A DNA stretch of 23,646 bases, from positions 1 to 23,646 of the forward strand of contig CANCSY010000026.1 in NCBI GenBank assembly GCA_947380915.1, in the 5' to 3' direction. Shown piece after piece: positions 1 through 6,702 of the stretch (within the stretch, counting starts at the first letter, position 1; each line of letters starts with the position of its first letter). Both the position numbers and the translations under genes were made by a program. Source of the DNA: Beijerinckiaceae bacterium (GTDB lineage: Bacteria; Pseudomonadota; Alphaproteobacteria; Rhizobiales; Beijerinckiaceae). Below the pieces are notes generated by a model that did not search any database, was not told where the DNA came from, and worked only from the letters and a program-made list of their open reading frames with translations.

Positions 1-302
1 TTCTCAAGGTTGGAAAGGCGATCACTGACGCCAACTTCAAGACAGTGTCCCATGTAGCCACCGGAGACCTATCCAAGGATCTCGCTGCCACGCTTCTCGC
101 CACTGCGCCAGGCGTATCAACGACAGCAATACAGTTTGCCTCCGCCAGCGCGGCTCTCGTCACGTTGACAGGGACAGCGTCTGACGCTGGCACCTATGCT
201 GTTGTCAATAATCACACCGCCGCAGGCTTCCTTGCCACGGCCGACACGGTCATCAAGCTACAGGATGGTGCGCAGGTCACCAGCGCCAGCTTTAGGATAT
301 AG
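1..302 (+). CDS. C-terminal end of a surface/calcium-binding-like protein (partial, 5' end outside window)
   Basis: The reading frame is open from base 3 to the TAG at 300-302, so this is the tail of a longer gene and the internal GTG at 45 is probably not a start. The visible ~99 residues are rich in Ala, Thr, Ser and Val, contain no cysteine, and end in short beta-strand-like segments (TYAVVNNHT, ADTVIKLQDG, ASFRI). That composition resembles the C-terminal beta-rich domain (Bluetail-like) of large secreted or RTX-type surface proteins, where the last strand sits at the very C-terminus. The family assignment is from memory of such tails and is tentative. No intrinsic terminator follows directly; the nearest is at 508-535 and may belong to a separate RNA. 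Confidence 0.5.
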   Translation, partial: LKVGKAITDANFKTVSHVATGDLSKDLAATLLATAPGVSTTAIQFASASAALVTLTGTASDAGTYAVVNNHTAAGFLATADTVIKLQDGAQVTSASFRI

Positions 303-411
303 CTTCATGCTCTGAAAAAGCGAAGATTATGCGTTCGATGTTAACGGCCGCCATATCAGGGGCTGCCTGTATCGTGAATCGGTTCATCATTGCGTTGAGT
401 TGCGATAGGTC

Positions 412-535
412 GGTCGAAAGTTGCCATCAACGACCAGGAACGTTTGTTCGGTAAAGGGGGCCGCAGGTCCCCGCAACCATCTTTACCGAAGAAACAGTGT
501 TGTCATCAAAAGCCGCCCTTCCACGGGCGGCTTTT
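412..535 (+). ncRNA. Candidate structured small RNA with intrinsic terminator
   Basis: Three consecutive inverted repeats lie in a gene-free interval. Stem 1 pairs GGTCG (412-416) with CGACC (431-435), with an inner TTG/CAA pairing. Stem 2 is a perfect 10-bp arm, TTCGGTAAAG (447-456) with CTTTACCGAA (481-490). It contains an inner GGGG/CCCC hairpin (457-460 with 469-472) and an 8-base unpaired segment on the 3' side. Stem 3 is the terminator at 508-535. No convincing ORF covers the stretch. A small RNA of about 120-130 nt would explain all three elements. It could instead be the structured 3' UTR of the upstream gene, which ends at 302. No RNA family was recognised and no strong promoter was found. 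Confidence 0.4.
508..535 (+). terminator. Rho-independent terminator
   Basis: An 11-bp perfect stem pairs AAAAGCCGCCC (508-518) with GGGCGGCTTTT (525-535) around a six-base loop TTCCAC. The T run on the right arm makes this a standard intrinsic terminator for rightward transcription. The A run on the left arm could also let it act leftward, but the leftward gene at 613-1041 ends about 80 bases away, so it may serve both directions. Confidence 0.8.
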
Positions 536-612
536 GGCGTTTCTGGGGCGCGCATGGAGATTCAAGGCTCTTGCGCCATGAATTGGAGCGGCCGCATGCA
601 ATAGCTACATGG

Positions 613-1041
613 CTAGCATTTTATTTGACGCGCATCGAGATAGCCTATGGTGTTCTCGAACACCGGCAGAATCCCATCTTCAATCTTGCGCTCAATGCTC
701 GACGCCTCAGCTCGTAGGGCGTCATTGATGCATTGCTGAAGCTTGTAATCCAAAGCCCGCCACTGCTGGCGCGCCTTCACCCGGTTTTGCGCCAGATCCT
801 GAACGGCCTTGTTTTCCTGTTCCTGCTTCTTGCAGGCCTCATCCACATTGTTGCGATCAAGATCATCCACCGTCTTTCGGTCCATCCGGGTATTGTAGCC
901 GTTGAGCATAACCGCCCGCCCGCAGGGGCTCTGGGCATTGGCGGGCGTCGGGGTCAGGACCGCCAATGATAGATATAGAGTGCCGCAGACAGTCGCGGCT
1001 TCCAATAAAAACCGGGGTCTGTCGAGCTTCTTTTCCCTCAT
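613..1041 (-). CDS. Small secreted hypothetical protein with four cysteines
   Basis: I do not recognise this 142-residue protein. The start was set at the ATG at 1041 because GGAGG lies five bases upstream; an in-frame TTG at 1053 overlaps that ribosome-binding site. The N-terminus is a basic MREKKLDR segment followed by a hydrophobic stretch and an ANAQ cleavage-type site, so export by Sec with cleavage near residue 37 is likely. The mature part has an SPCGRAV segment, then a long charged, probably helical or coiled region rich in D, E, K, R and Q. It ends in cysteine (QIKC). Four cysteines in the mature chain would allow two disulfides in the periplasm. Only its own promoter region separates it from the divergent DUF2161 gene. 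Confidence 0.7.
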   Translation of the reverse strand: MREKKLDRPRFLLEAATVCGTLYLSLAVLTPTPANAQSPCGRAVMLNGYNTRMDRKTVDDLDRNNVDEACKKQEQENKAVQDLAQNRVKARQQWRALDYKLQQCINDALRAEASSIERKIEDGILPVFENTIGYLDARQIKC

Positions 1042-1220
1042 CGCCGCCTCCAACGCTCAGATTGGGGCTAATGATAGTAGAAAGTTCATGGGTGGTCTAT
1101 TGAGCGCCTGTTGGTTATTGCGAACCAATTCCATGTCCATTTCCCTTCCGCCCTGAACTCCCGGGCTGGAAAAAAGCGGCGGCGCGGGCATGATGCTTCG
1201 ATCATTGCGCGAATCAGATC

Positions 1221-1925
1221 ATGGCTTGGGCCCATGCGATGACGAGGAAAGAGACCTTGGAAACCAGCCTGTACCAGCCTGTAAAACGATTTCTCGAAAG
1301 CCTGGGTTTCGAGGCGAAGGGCGAGGTCGGTGGATGCGATGTGGTCGCCTTGCGCGAGGGTTCGCCTTCGGCCCTCATCATCTGCGAATTGAAGCTTTCC
1401 TTCACGCTCGAACTTGTCTTGCAGGCTGTGGACCGGTCGTCCGCTTGCGATGAAGTCTGGCTGGCTGTTCGCGCCTCCATTCGCGGCCGTGGCCGGGAGA
1501 CGGACGCGCGTGCGAAGAAACTCTGTCGCCTTTGCGGCTTTGGGTTGATGAGCGTGTTCAGTTCGGGCCGCGTGGAGGTGCTGGTCGAGCCGGCGCCCTG
1601 GAAGCCGCGCCATGACGCAAAGCGGAAATCCAGGCTTGTTGAAGAGCATCGCAGGCGGCGCGGCGATCCTACGGCGGGAGGCAGCACACGCTTGCCGATC
1701 ATGACCGCCTATCGCCAGCAGGCCCTCGCCTGCGCCGTCGCGATGATCGAGGCGCCCCAGCGCCCGCGTGACCTCAGGCTTGCTGCGCCGGATGCGCCGA
1801 AGATCTTGCAGCATAATGTCTATGGCTGGTTCGAGCGTACCGAACGTGGCATCTATTCGCTGACGCCGGCCGGCCGCAAAGCGCTTGTGCAATGGCAGGC
1901 TGATTTGCCGCATACACCCTCTTGA
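1221..1925 (+). CDS. DUF2161-family PD-(D/E)XK nuclease-like protein
   Basis: The 234-residue product matches my memory of DUF2161, a predicted PD-(D/E)XK phosphodiesterase family common in alphaproteobacteria. The N-terminal half (about residues 8-115) has the fold's core: an alpha helix (ETSLYQPVKRFLESLGF), GGCDVV carrying acidic D40, then the strand LIICELK with E56 and K58 forming the D...ExK metal-site triad. Helix residues LQAVDR (68-72) follow. After a basic linker (about 125-160), the C-terminus (YGWFERTERGIYSLTPAGRKAL) resembles a winged-helix wing and may bind DNA. Neither ATG 1221 nor in-frame ATG 1239 has a clear ribosome-binding site; family members usually begin near the second. 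The substrate is unknown, and no methylase or restriction partner lies next to it. Confidence 0.75.
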   Translation: MAWAHAMTRKETLETSLYQPVKRFLESLGFEAKGEVGGCDVVALREGSPSALIICELKLSFTLELVLQAVDRSSACDEVWLAVRASIRGRGRETDARAKKLCRLCGFGLMSVFSSGRVEVLVEPAPWKPRHDAKRKSRLVEEHRRRRGDPTAGGSTRLPIMTAYRQQALACAVAMIEAPQRPRDLRLAAPDAPKILQHNVYGWFERTERGIYSLTPAGRKALVQWQADLPHTPS

Positions 1926-2064
1926 ATGGCGCGGCGATCCCCGGGCAGGCGCCATTGGGCGCCCCTGCGCCGCCAACATGCCGCCAGGTTCAGGCGGCGC
2001 TCGCGAATTTCACGCTCTTGCGCTATAGGATCTCCTTGGAAAAACGCTCAAGGGAGTATGAGGC

Positions 2065-2943
2065 ATGAAGACTCTGGGTTTCATTGGAACCGGTGGCATG
2101 GGCGCCGGCATGGCGGCCAATCTGATCAAGGCGGGTTATCGCCTTGTCATCACCGATATCAGGCGCGAGCAGGCGAGCGCACTTGAGGCCATGGGCGCCG
2201 AGTTCAAGGACTCTCCCAAAGCCGTGGCGGAGTCCTGCGACCTCGTGCTCTCGATGCTGCCCCATAACGAAGCCGTCAAGGCAGTCGCCCTTGGCGAGGG
2301 TGGTCTTGTCGAAGCCACGACCGGCGCGAAGCTTTGGGTAGACTTCAGCAGTATCGACAAGGAGACCATTCTTGGCGTCAATACCGAGCTGGTGGCGAAG
2401 GGATGGACCCTGGTCGACGCCTCCGCTGGGGGGGTGGAGGAGGTCGCCGCCGCCGGTCAATTGGCGCTCTGGCTGTCGGGCGACAAGGCGCTGTTTGATG
2501 AACTCCAGCCGATCATGAAGCCCATGGGCAAATCGATTCTTCACGTCGGTGAACTCGGCAACGCCAAGCTGGTCAAGAACGCCATGGCCATGTTGGCGGC
2601 TGTGCAGCACATGAGCCTTGTCGAGGTGTGCTGGCTGCTCAAGAAAGGCGGCCTCGACGAGGCCACATTCCAGTCCATTCTCAAGAACTCCCAACAGGAT
2701 TCCGTCGCGGTGCAGCGGATCATGGACGTCGTGGTGAGCCGTAAATTCAAGCCGCGCAAGTCCTGGATGCCAAAAGACGTCGGGTTCGGCCTCGATATGG
2801 CGCGCGAGATGGAGGTTCCGATGCCCTTCGTCGGACTCGCCCAGCAGATGTTCGCCATGGCCCAGGCGACGGGCCAGGATGGTTATGAGGCCACGGGCAT
2901 CGCCTGCAATGTCTACGATGTGATCAGTGGCATAAAGAGGTGA
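2065..2943 (+). CDS. NAD(P)-dependent beta-hydroxyacid dehydrogenase (3-hydroxyisobutyrate dehydrogenase family)
   Basis: This 292-residue cytoplasmic enzyme has the family's usual length and order. A Rossmann fold opens with FIGTGGMGAGMAANL (residues 6-20), whose GxGxxG is G8, G10, G13. The substrate-binding segment DASAGGVEEVAAAG lies at 118-131. The catalytic lysine is K168 in GELGNAKLVKN, with N172 behind it; the residue usually asparagine in the AK..NN motif is lysine here. The acidic residue D31 after the second strand hints at NAD rather than NADP. It would oxidise or reduce a short beta-hydroxyacid such as 3-hydroxyisobutyrate, tartronate semialdehyde or 2-(hydroxymethyl)glutarate; which one cannot be told. 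The ribosome-binding site AGGGAG lies eight bases before the ATG. It appears monocistronic. Confidence 0.88.
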   Translation: MKTLGFIGTGGMGAGMAANLIKAGYRLVITDIRREQASALEAMGAEFKDSPKAVAESCDLVLSMLPHNEAVKAVALGEGGLVEATTGAKLWVDFSSIDKETILGVNTELVAKGWTLVDASAGGVEEVAAAGQLALWLSGDKALFDELQPIMKPMGKSILHVGELGNAKLVKNAMAMLAAVQHMSLVEVCWLLKKGGLDEATFQSILKNSQQDSVAVQRIMDVVVSRKFKPRKSWMPKDVGFGLDMAREMEVPMPFVGLAQQMFAMAQATGQDGYEATGIACNVYDVISGIKR

Positions 2944-3034
2944 GCTTGCCTTGGCTCGGCGCCGCGCGAGAGGCGATAAACTCGCGCGCTTGCGCCGGGT
3001 CGGGGGCGGGTGAAAGCTGACAGGCGCCAAAAGA

Positions 3035-3067
3035 AGGTCCATGCCGGAGCTTCGGGACTTTGGACCT
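3035..3067 (+). terminator. Possible weak terminator or 3' stem-loop
   Basis: AGGTCCA (3035-3041) pairs perfectly with TGGACCT (3061-3067) around a 19-base loop that itself has a CCG/CGG mini-stem. It is followed by GTTTGATCGTTTT, a loose T-rich tail. It lies about 90 bases after the dehydrogenase stop and before the permease genes. A second stem without T tract, GCGCGAG/CTCGCGC, lies at 2964-2987. Both are suggestive only. Confidence 0.3.
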
Positions 3068-3204
3068 GTTTGATCGTTTTCAGCCGCAGCATGCATCGTG
3101 TCTCGTCTGCGCTCGGGTAACATGGGGCTTCCCGAGGTGATCTGGATGGGGCTCTTTTTAGCCTGATGCTGATTGAAGCAGGGTCCCGAGGATTTCATGC
3201 GCCG

Positions 3205-3816
3205 ATGATGACGGTCCAAAAAGAAAACAAGAAGCGGTCCCACAGGATCGATTGGAAGAAGATTTTCTTTGACCGCGTGATGCTCACCATGACCGGCGTC
3301 ATGGTGAGCTGCGGAGCAACCTGCTGGTGGTTGCGCGGCCCCGAAGCCTTCTTTGATTCATTTCATTCGGATCTCCAGACGCTCGTCGACATCCTGCCCA
3401 AGATAGCGCTTGCTCTTATGACCGCTGCGCTTGTTCAGTCCCTGGTGCCGCGCGAGTTCATTGTGCGGTGGTTGGGTGAACGGTCCGGTCTCAAAGGCGT
3501 GTCGATCGCAACTGGCGTTGGGGTCATCACGCCGGGCGGTCCCATGATGTCTTTTCCAATCGTATCGGCCATGTCGAACGCCGGCACGGGACGGGCGGCG
3601 CTGATAGCCTATCTCACCTCCTGGGAGACGCTTGGTTTTCAGCGTATCCTGTCCTGGGAATTTCCGCTCATGGGAGTCGAATATGCGATGATCCGCGCCA
3701 TCGCATCCATTCCCCTCCCGTTCCTGGCTGCGTGGATGTCAAGTTTTCTGCCGCCCGCACAGACGGTTGATCCAACAAGTGAAGCAACCATGACGCCTCG
3801 CCGGGGGCAAGATTAA
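3205..3816 (+). CDS. Permease N-half, YraQ/DUF318-like integral membrane protein
   Basis: This is a membrane protein of about 203 residues with a basic cytoplasmic N-terminus (VQKENKKRSHRIDWKK). It has a first membrane span around VMLTMTGVMVSCGATCWWL, a helix ILPKIALALMTAALVQSLV, and the motif GVGVITPGGPMMSFPIVSAMSNAG. Further spans follow in the C-terminal third. The PGGPxxxFP motif is what I associate with the DUF318/YraQ-type permease repeat. Full-length members carry two such repeats, while here each repeat is a separate gene. Neither ATG 3166 nor the ATG pair at 3205/3208 has an ideal ribosome-binding site; 3205 was chosen because it starts just before the basic tail. Its stop overlaps the next start (TAATG). 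The transported substrate is unknown. Confidence 0.7.
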   Translation: MMTVQKENKKRSHRIDWKKIFFDRVMLTMTGVMVSCGATCWWLRGPEAFFDSFHSDLQTLVDILPKIALALMTAALVQSLVPREFIVRWLGERSGLKGVSIATGVGVITPGGPMMSFPIVSAMSNAGTGRAALIAYLTSWETLGFQRILSWEFPLMGVEYAMIRAIASIPLPFLAAWMSSFLPPAQTVDPTSEATMTPRRGQD

Positions 3817-4313
3817 TGGTCGCGATCTTCATCCTGGGCGCCCTTGCGCTGTCTCTTGCAATCATCGCGCTTCGTCGGTCGCCGACGCTTCTTGCGGATG
3901 CTCTGCGCTCAGCCATTTATCGCTTCATTGAACTGACGCCCCGATTGATTGTCGGGTTGCTGCTTGCGGGCTTCGTTGGAAAGTTGATACCGAGCGAACT
4001 TGTGGCCGGGGTGATTGGCCCGGAAACCGGATTGTGGGGCATCCTGATCGCATCGCTGGTCGGCGGCTTTGTCCCCTCCGGGCCAATTCTTGCTTTTCCG
4101 ATCGTCGTTGTATTGCTGGGGTCGGGGGCGGGCCTGCCTCAGGTTGTCGCGTTCATAACCGCATGGTCGCTGCTCGCGTTTCATCGCATGATCATCTACG
4201 AGCTTCCGATCATGGGTTGGACCTTTTGTTGGCAACGCATTGTCGCGTCGCTACCCCTGCCACCGCTTGCCGGGGGCATAACGATTGGGCTGATGAAAAT
4301 CTATTATGGGTGA
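3816..4313 (+). CDS. Permease C-half, YraQ/DUF318-like integral membrane protein
   Basis: This 165-residue, almost wholly hydrophobic protein starts at an ATG sharing one base with the preceding TAA stop (TAATG), so it is probably made by coupled translation. It has a span at residues 2-19, a second around RLIVGLLLAGFVGKLI, then GLWGILIASLVGGFVPSGPILAFPIV in which PSGPxxxFP repeats the PGGPxxxFP of its partner. Next come AFITAWSLLAFHRMIIYELPIMGW and a final span. The partner contains the matching AYLTSWETLGFQRILSWEFPLMG, so the two proteins are ancient duplicates and probably form one heterodimeric channel. It ends 44 bases from the convergent binding-protein gene. Confidence 0.7.
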   Translation: MVAIFILGALALSLAIIALRRSPTLLADALRSAIYRFIELTPRLIVGLLLAGFVGKLIPSELVAGVIGPETGLWGILIASLVGGFVPSGPILAFPIVVVLLGSGAGLPQVVAFITAWSLLAFHRMIIYELPIMGWTFCWQRIVASLPLPPLAGGITIGLMKIYYG

Positions 4314-4357
4314 CAGAGGCTCAGGCGGTCCTTTGCTTCTGCCGGGCCTCCACTCAT

Positions 4358-5452
4358 TCACCGGAACAGCTCTTCAAGCATCTTGATGGAGCCATCGGTA
4401 TATTTGTTGAGTTGCTCAGGACTGATGAAATTCAGCTCGTAGCCTGCGCGATCAGGTATCACCTTGGCCAGTTTGGGAAGTGGCTCCACATCGGGCCGGA
4501 CCGGGAAATATTCTGCGCTGGCCATGATCTGCTGGCCTTCCTTCGAGAGGATGAAATCCAGAAGCAGCGCGGCTGCATGAGGATGCCGGACGCCCTTGGG
4601 AACGACCAGAGTTCCGGCCGCGCTGGCGACAGGGCCCATCAATTGGGAGGTGACCGGCGCGCCCTTGTCGGCGCTGATCATGGGGTGATGGGCGAAAATC
4701 GCCAGCGCCATCGGATATTCGCCTGCAATCACCCGATCCACCAATGTGCGGGCGTTGCCGGCGCCAAAGTTGACGATCTTCTGCTGGCTCAACTTCTTGA
4801 AATAGTCCAGCGCCCTCTCTTCGCCCCAGGCGATGCGCAGATTGGTGACGAACAAAGGCGCGGCGCTTGCGGCGACATAGGGCCAGGCGATCTTGCCCTT
4901 GAAGCGGGGATCGAGGAGATCTTCATAGGTCTTGGGGGCCTCGGCGGCCGGTATCAGTTTGGTGTTATAGGCCGCCGAAAAATAGCTCATGCGCGTTGGC
5001 GCCCAAAGACCGCGACTATCCCGAATTTTGGGAGAGAGATTATCAAGCTCCGGCGACCAGACCGGCTGCGCATAGCCCGCCTGCACGGTGATTTCGCCGA
5101 TGCCGGTCCCTTCGACCACGTCCGCCTTCAGGCTGTTGGCGCGTATTTCCGCCGAGAGTTTGGCGGCGATATCCTCTGAATCCGCTCTCCAGAACGTCAT
5201 CTTTATTTTCGGATATTTTTTCTGGAACGCATCCGCCATGGGCCGAAGGGCCTGATTGGTGATCATGGCCGAATAGAAGACGACTTCGCCTTCTTTCGAG
5301 GCGCCTTCCAGAAGTTTTTCAGCCCTGTCCGGACCCCTGTAGGTCAGAATGTCCGTATTGGCCGTTTGCGCATGAAGGTCGGCGCTCGCTGTAAGCAGGG
5401 CGCAGACCGTCGACAAAGCGGTTGAAAGAAACTGCCTTCTCCAGATGAGCAT
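4358..5452 (-). CDS. Extracellular solute-binding protein, iron/thiamine/phosphonate ABC type (family 1)
   Basis: The start at 5452 is supported by GGGAG six bases upstream and by placing an export signal exactly at the N-terminus; the frame is open further upstream. The signal MLIWRRQFLSTALSTVCALL has a twin-arginine WRRQFLS motif, so Tat export is possible, ending near DLHAQT. The 364-residue chain has landmarks of FbpA/AfuA-like receptors: GEVVFYSAM, a central VVEGTGIG.ITVQAGYAQPVWSPEL, YNTKLIPAAEAPKTYEDLLDPRFKGKIA, and a C-terminal ASAEYFPVRPDV. It is the second gene of a leftward operon, 35 bases after the enolase-superfamily gene. No permease or ATPase gene is adjacent, so it must use a transporter encoded elsewhere. 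The ligand could be a metal chelate or an organic acid. Confidence 0.85.
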   Translation of the reverse strand: MLIWRRQFLSTALSTVCALLTASADLHAQTANTDILTYRGPDRAEKLLEGASKEGEVVFYSAMITNQALRPMADAFQKKYPKIKMTFWRADSEDIAAKLSAEIRANSLKADVVEGTGIGEITVQAGYAQPVWSPELDNLSPKIRDSRGLWAPTRMSYFSAAYNTKLIPAAEAPKTYEDLLDPRFKGKIAWPYVAASAAPLFVTNLRIAWGEERALDYFKKLSQQKIVNFGAGNARTLVDRVIAGEYPMALAIFAHHPMISADKGAPVTSQLMGPVASAAGTLVVPKGVRHPHAAALLLDFILSKEGQQIMASAEYFPVRPDVEPLPKLAKVIPDRAGYELNFISPEQLNKYTDGSIKMLEELFR

Positions 5453-5487
5453 GGAGCACTCCCGTGAAAAGCGTGTTGCGCTCGTCT

Positions 5488-6576
5488 CTATTTGCGTGGA
5501 ATGGCTGATCCGATGGCTGGCAGGACGCCGCATCCCGGTTCATCGGACAAGTGCAACACACCGTCTTTCAGAACGAGGCCTTCCCAGGGATCCTCCGCCA
5601 GACCATCAAACTCGGTCAGTTCCGACGCATACCAGATGCCCGGCAGCGCGGCGGCCATCTGCATGCCATGGGCCGCAAGCAGCCTTGGGCCGGAATGGGC
5701 GCCAAGGCGATAACGCACGCCGCCCGCCTCGCAAATCCGCGCGGCGGCATAGGTCTTCCTGAGGCCGCCAAGCTTGCTGATCTTGAGGCTGATGGCGTCC
5801 ACCATGCGCTCGCGAACCAGGGTCATCACCATGTCGAGGGAATGAGCCGCCTCATCCGCCTCCACGGTGACGTCGACGGCCTGCGTGACCATCTTGAGCC
5901 CGATGAGATCATTGGCATGGACGGGTTGCTCGGCCAGGGCGATGTTGTATTTCGCCATGCGATTGAGGGCGCGGATGGCGTCCTTGGGCTGATAGGACTG
6001 GTTGGCGTCCACGGTGAGATGAAGATCATCGCCCACTTCGGCGCGCACCGCCGCGACGCGCGCCACATCCTCATCGACCTCGCCATGCACCTTGATCTTG
6101 AAATGCTTGACGCCCTTGTTGGCCAGCGCGCGGGCATTTTTCGCCATGTCGGCAGGGGATTTGATCGGGAGGATGCGCAGGCTGGACACTTCGCGCACCG
6201 CCGGGCCGCCGAAGAAGTCACAGATGGGAACGCCAAGCACCCGCGCATTCAGATCATGGAGCGCGCAGTCGATGCCCGCCTTCGCCTGGTTGTTGCCGAT
6301 CATGGCGTGATCCAGTTCGTCCATGATGCCAGCGACATTGCGCGAGTCTTTGCCCGGGAGGCGCCTGAGGAGCCCGTTGAGGGCGCCCTTGACGGTTTCA
6401 TGCGGCGCGCCGTAATGGGCCATGGAAGACGCATATCCATAGCCGATCGTGCCATCTTCTCCGTGAATGGTGACAACCCAGCCCTCGGACATGCCGCTCG
6501 CGGCCAGCGCGAATTTCCAGTCCTTGTCGAGCTTGGGCAGCAGCGACTCATGGGCGCGCGCATCAATGATCTTCAT
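5488..6576 (-). CDS. Mandelate racemase/muconate lactonizing enzyme family protein (enolase superfamily)
   Basis: The 362-residue length and domain order fit the family: an N-terminal capping domain to about residue 125, then a TIM barrel. Visible active-site residues are K160 and K162 (KIK on strand 2) and metal ligands D190 (VDANQ) and E216 (EQPV). The third ligand is D241 or a neighbour in VEADEA, and K265 (LKISKLGG) sits on the opposite face. The lysine pair across the site is the muconate-lactonizing/dipeptide-epimerase arrangement. The reaction should proceed by proton abstraction alpha to a carboxylate: racemisation, epimerisation, cycloisomerisation or dehydration. The late GAHSGP segment is also typical. 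AGAGGA precedes the ATG. First gene of a leftward operon with a binding protein; it probably acts on the acid imported by that receptor. Confidence 0.88.
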   Translation of the reverse strand: MKIIDARAHESLLPKLDKDWKFALAASGMSEGWVVTIHGEDGTIGYGYASSMAHYGAPHETVKGALNGLLRRLPGKDSRNVAGIMDELDHAMIGNNQAKAGIDCALHDLNARVLGVPICDFFGGPAVREVSSLRILPIKSPADMAKNARALANKGVKHFKIKVHGEVDEDVARVAAVRAEVGDDLHLTVDANQSYQPKDAIRALNRMAKYNIALAEQPVHANDLIGLKMVTQAVDVTVEADEAAHSLDMVMTLVRERMVDAISLKISKLGGLRKTYAAARICEAGGVRYRLGAHSGPRLLAAHGMQMAAALPGIWYASELTEFDGLAEDPWEGLVLKDGVLHLSDEPGCGVLPAIGSAIPRK

Positions 6577-6603
6577 TCTGTTCCTCTCCCCTTGTTTTCA
6601 TCA

Positions 6604-6635
6604 AGTGTCTGGTCCTCGATGACCATTGTCAATGG
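6604..6635 (-). promoter_or_regulatory. Leftward promoter with overlapping CCATTG-T-CAATGG operator
   Basis: On the minus strand TTGACA (6632-6627) is a perfect -35. It is followed after 17 bases by GACACT (6609-6604), a poor -10. The -35 lies inside a perfect palindrome, CCATTG (6623-6628), T, CAATGG (6630-6635), in the only shared upstream region of the two divergent operons. The site shape is compatible with a GntR-type (FCD) or similar dimeric regulator; that family assignment is a guess. Binding would block leftward transcription and sits 12 bases upstream of the rightward -35. Confidence 0.45.
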
Positions 6636-6647
6636 CGTCATGCAGGC

Positions 6648-6676
6648 TTGACTCCAAATCCTGTGCTCAATACGTT
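6648..6676 (+). promoter_or_regulatory. Rightward sigma-70-type promoter for the isomerase/oxygenase operon
   Basis: TTGACT (6648-6653), a spacer of exactly 17 bases, and TACGTT (6671-6676) make a plausible vegetative promoter. Transcription would start near 6683, ten bases before the GGGAG ribosome-binding site at 6693-6697. This supports the TTG at 6703 as the start of the first gene. Confidence 0.55.
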
Positions 6677-6702
6677 TTAGCCACGCAAACCCGGGAGACG
6701 AA

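Noticed and set aside
1086..1979. A 297-codon minus-strand frame competing with the DUF2161 gene
   Set aside because: The plus frame has the D...ExK nuclease motif and expected length; the minus frame is Arg/His-rich with no motif.
2023..3243. A 406-codon open frame on the minus strand
   Set aside because: It lies antisense over the clearly recognisable dehydrogenase, has no family motifs and is rich in His, Arg and Gly, as GC-rich shadow frames are.
4034..5179. A 381-codon open frame on the plus strand
   Set aside because: It runs antisense through the binding-protein gene and out of frame across the permease half, with no coherent domain or signal.
5551..6651. A 366-codon open frame on the plus strand
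   Set aside because: It is antisense to the enolase-superfamily gene, whose catalytic residues are all in place on the other strand.
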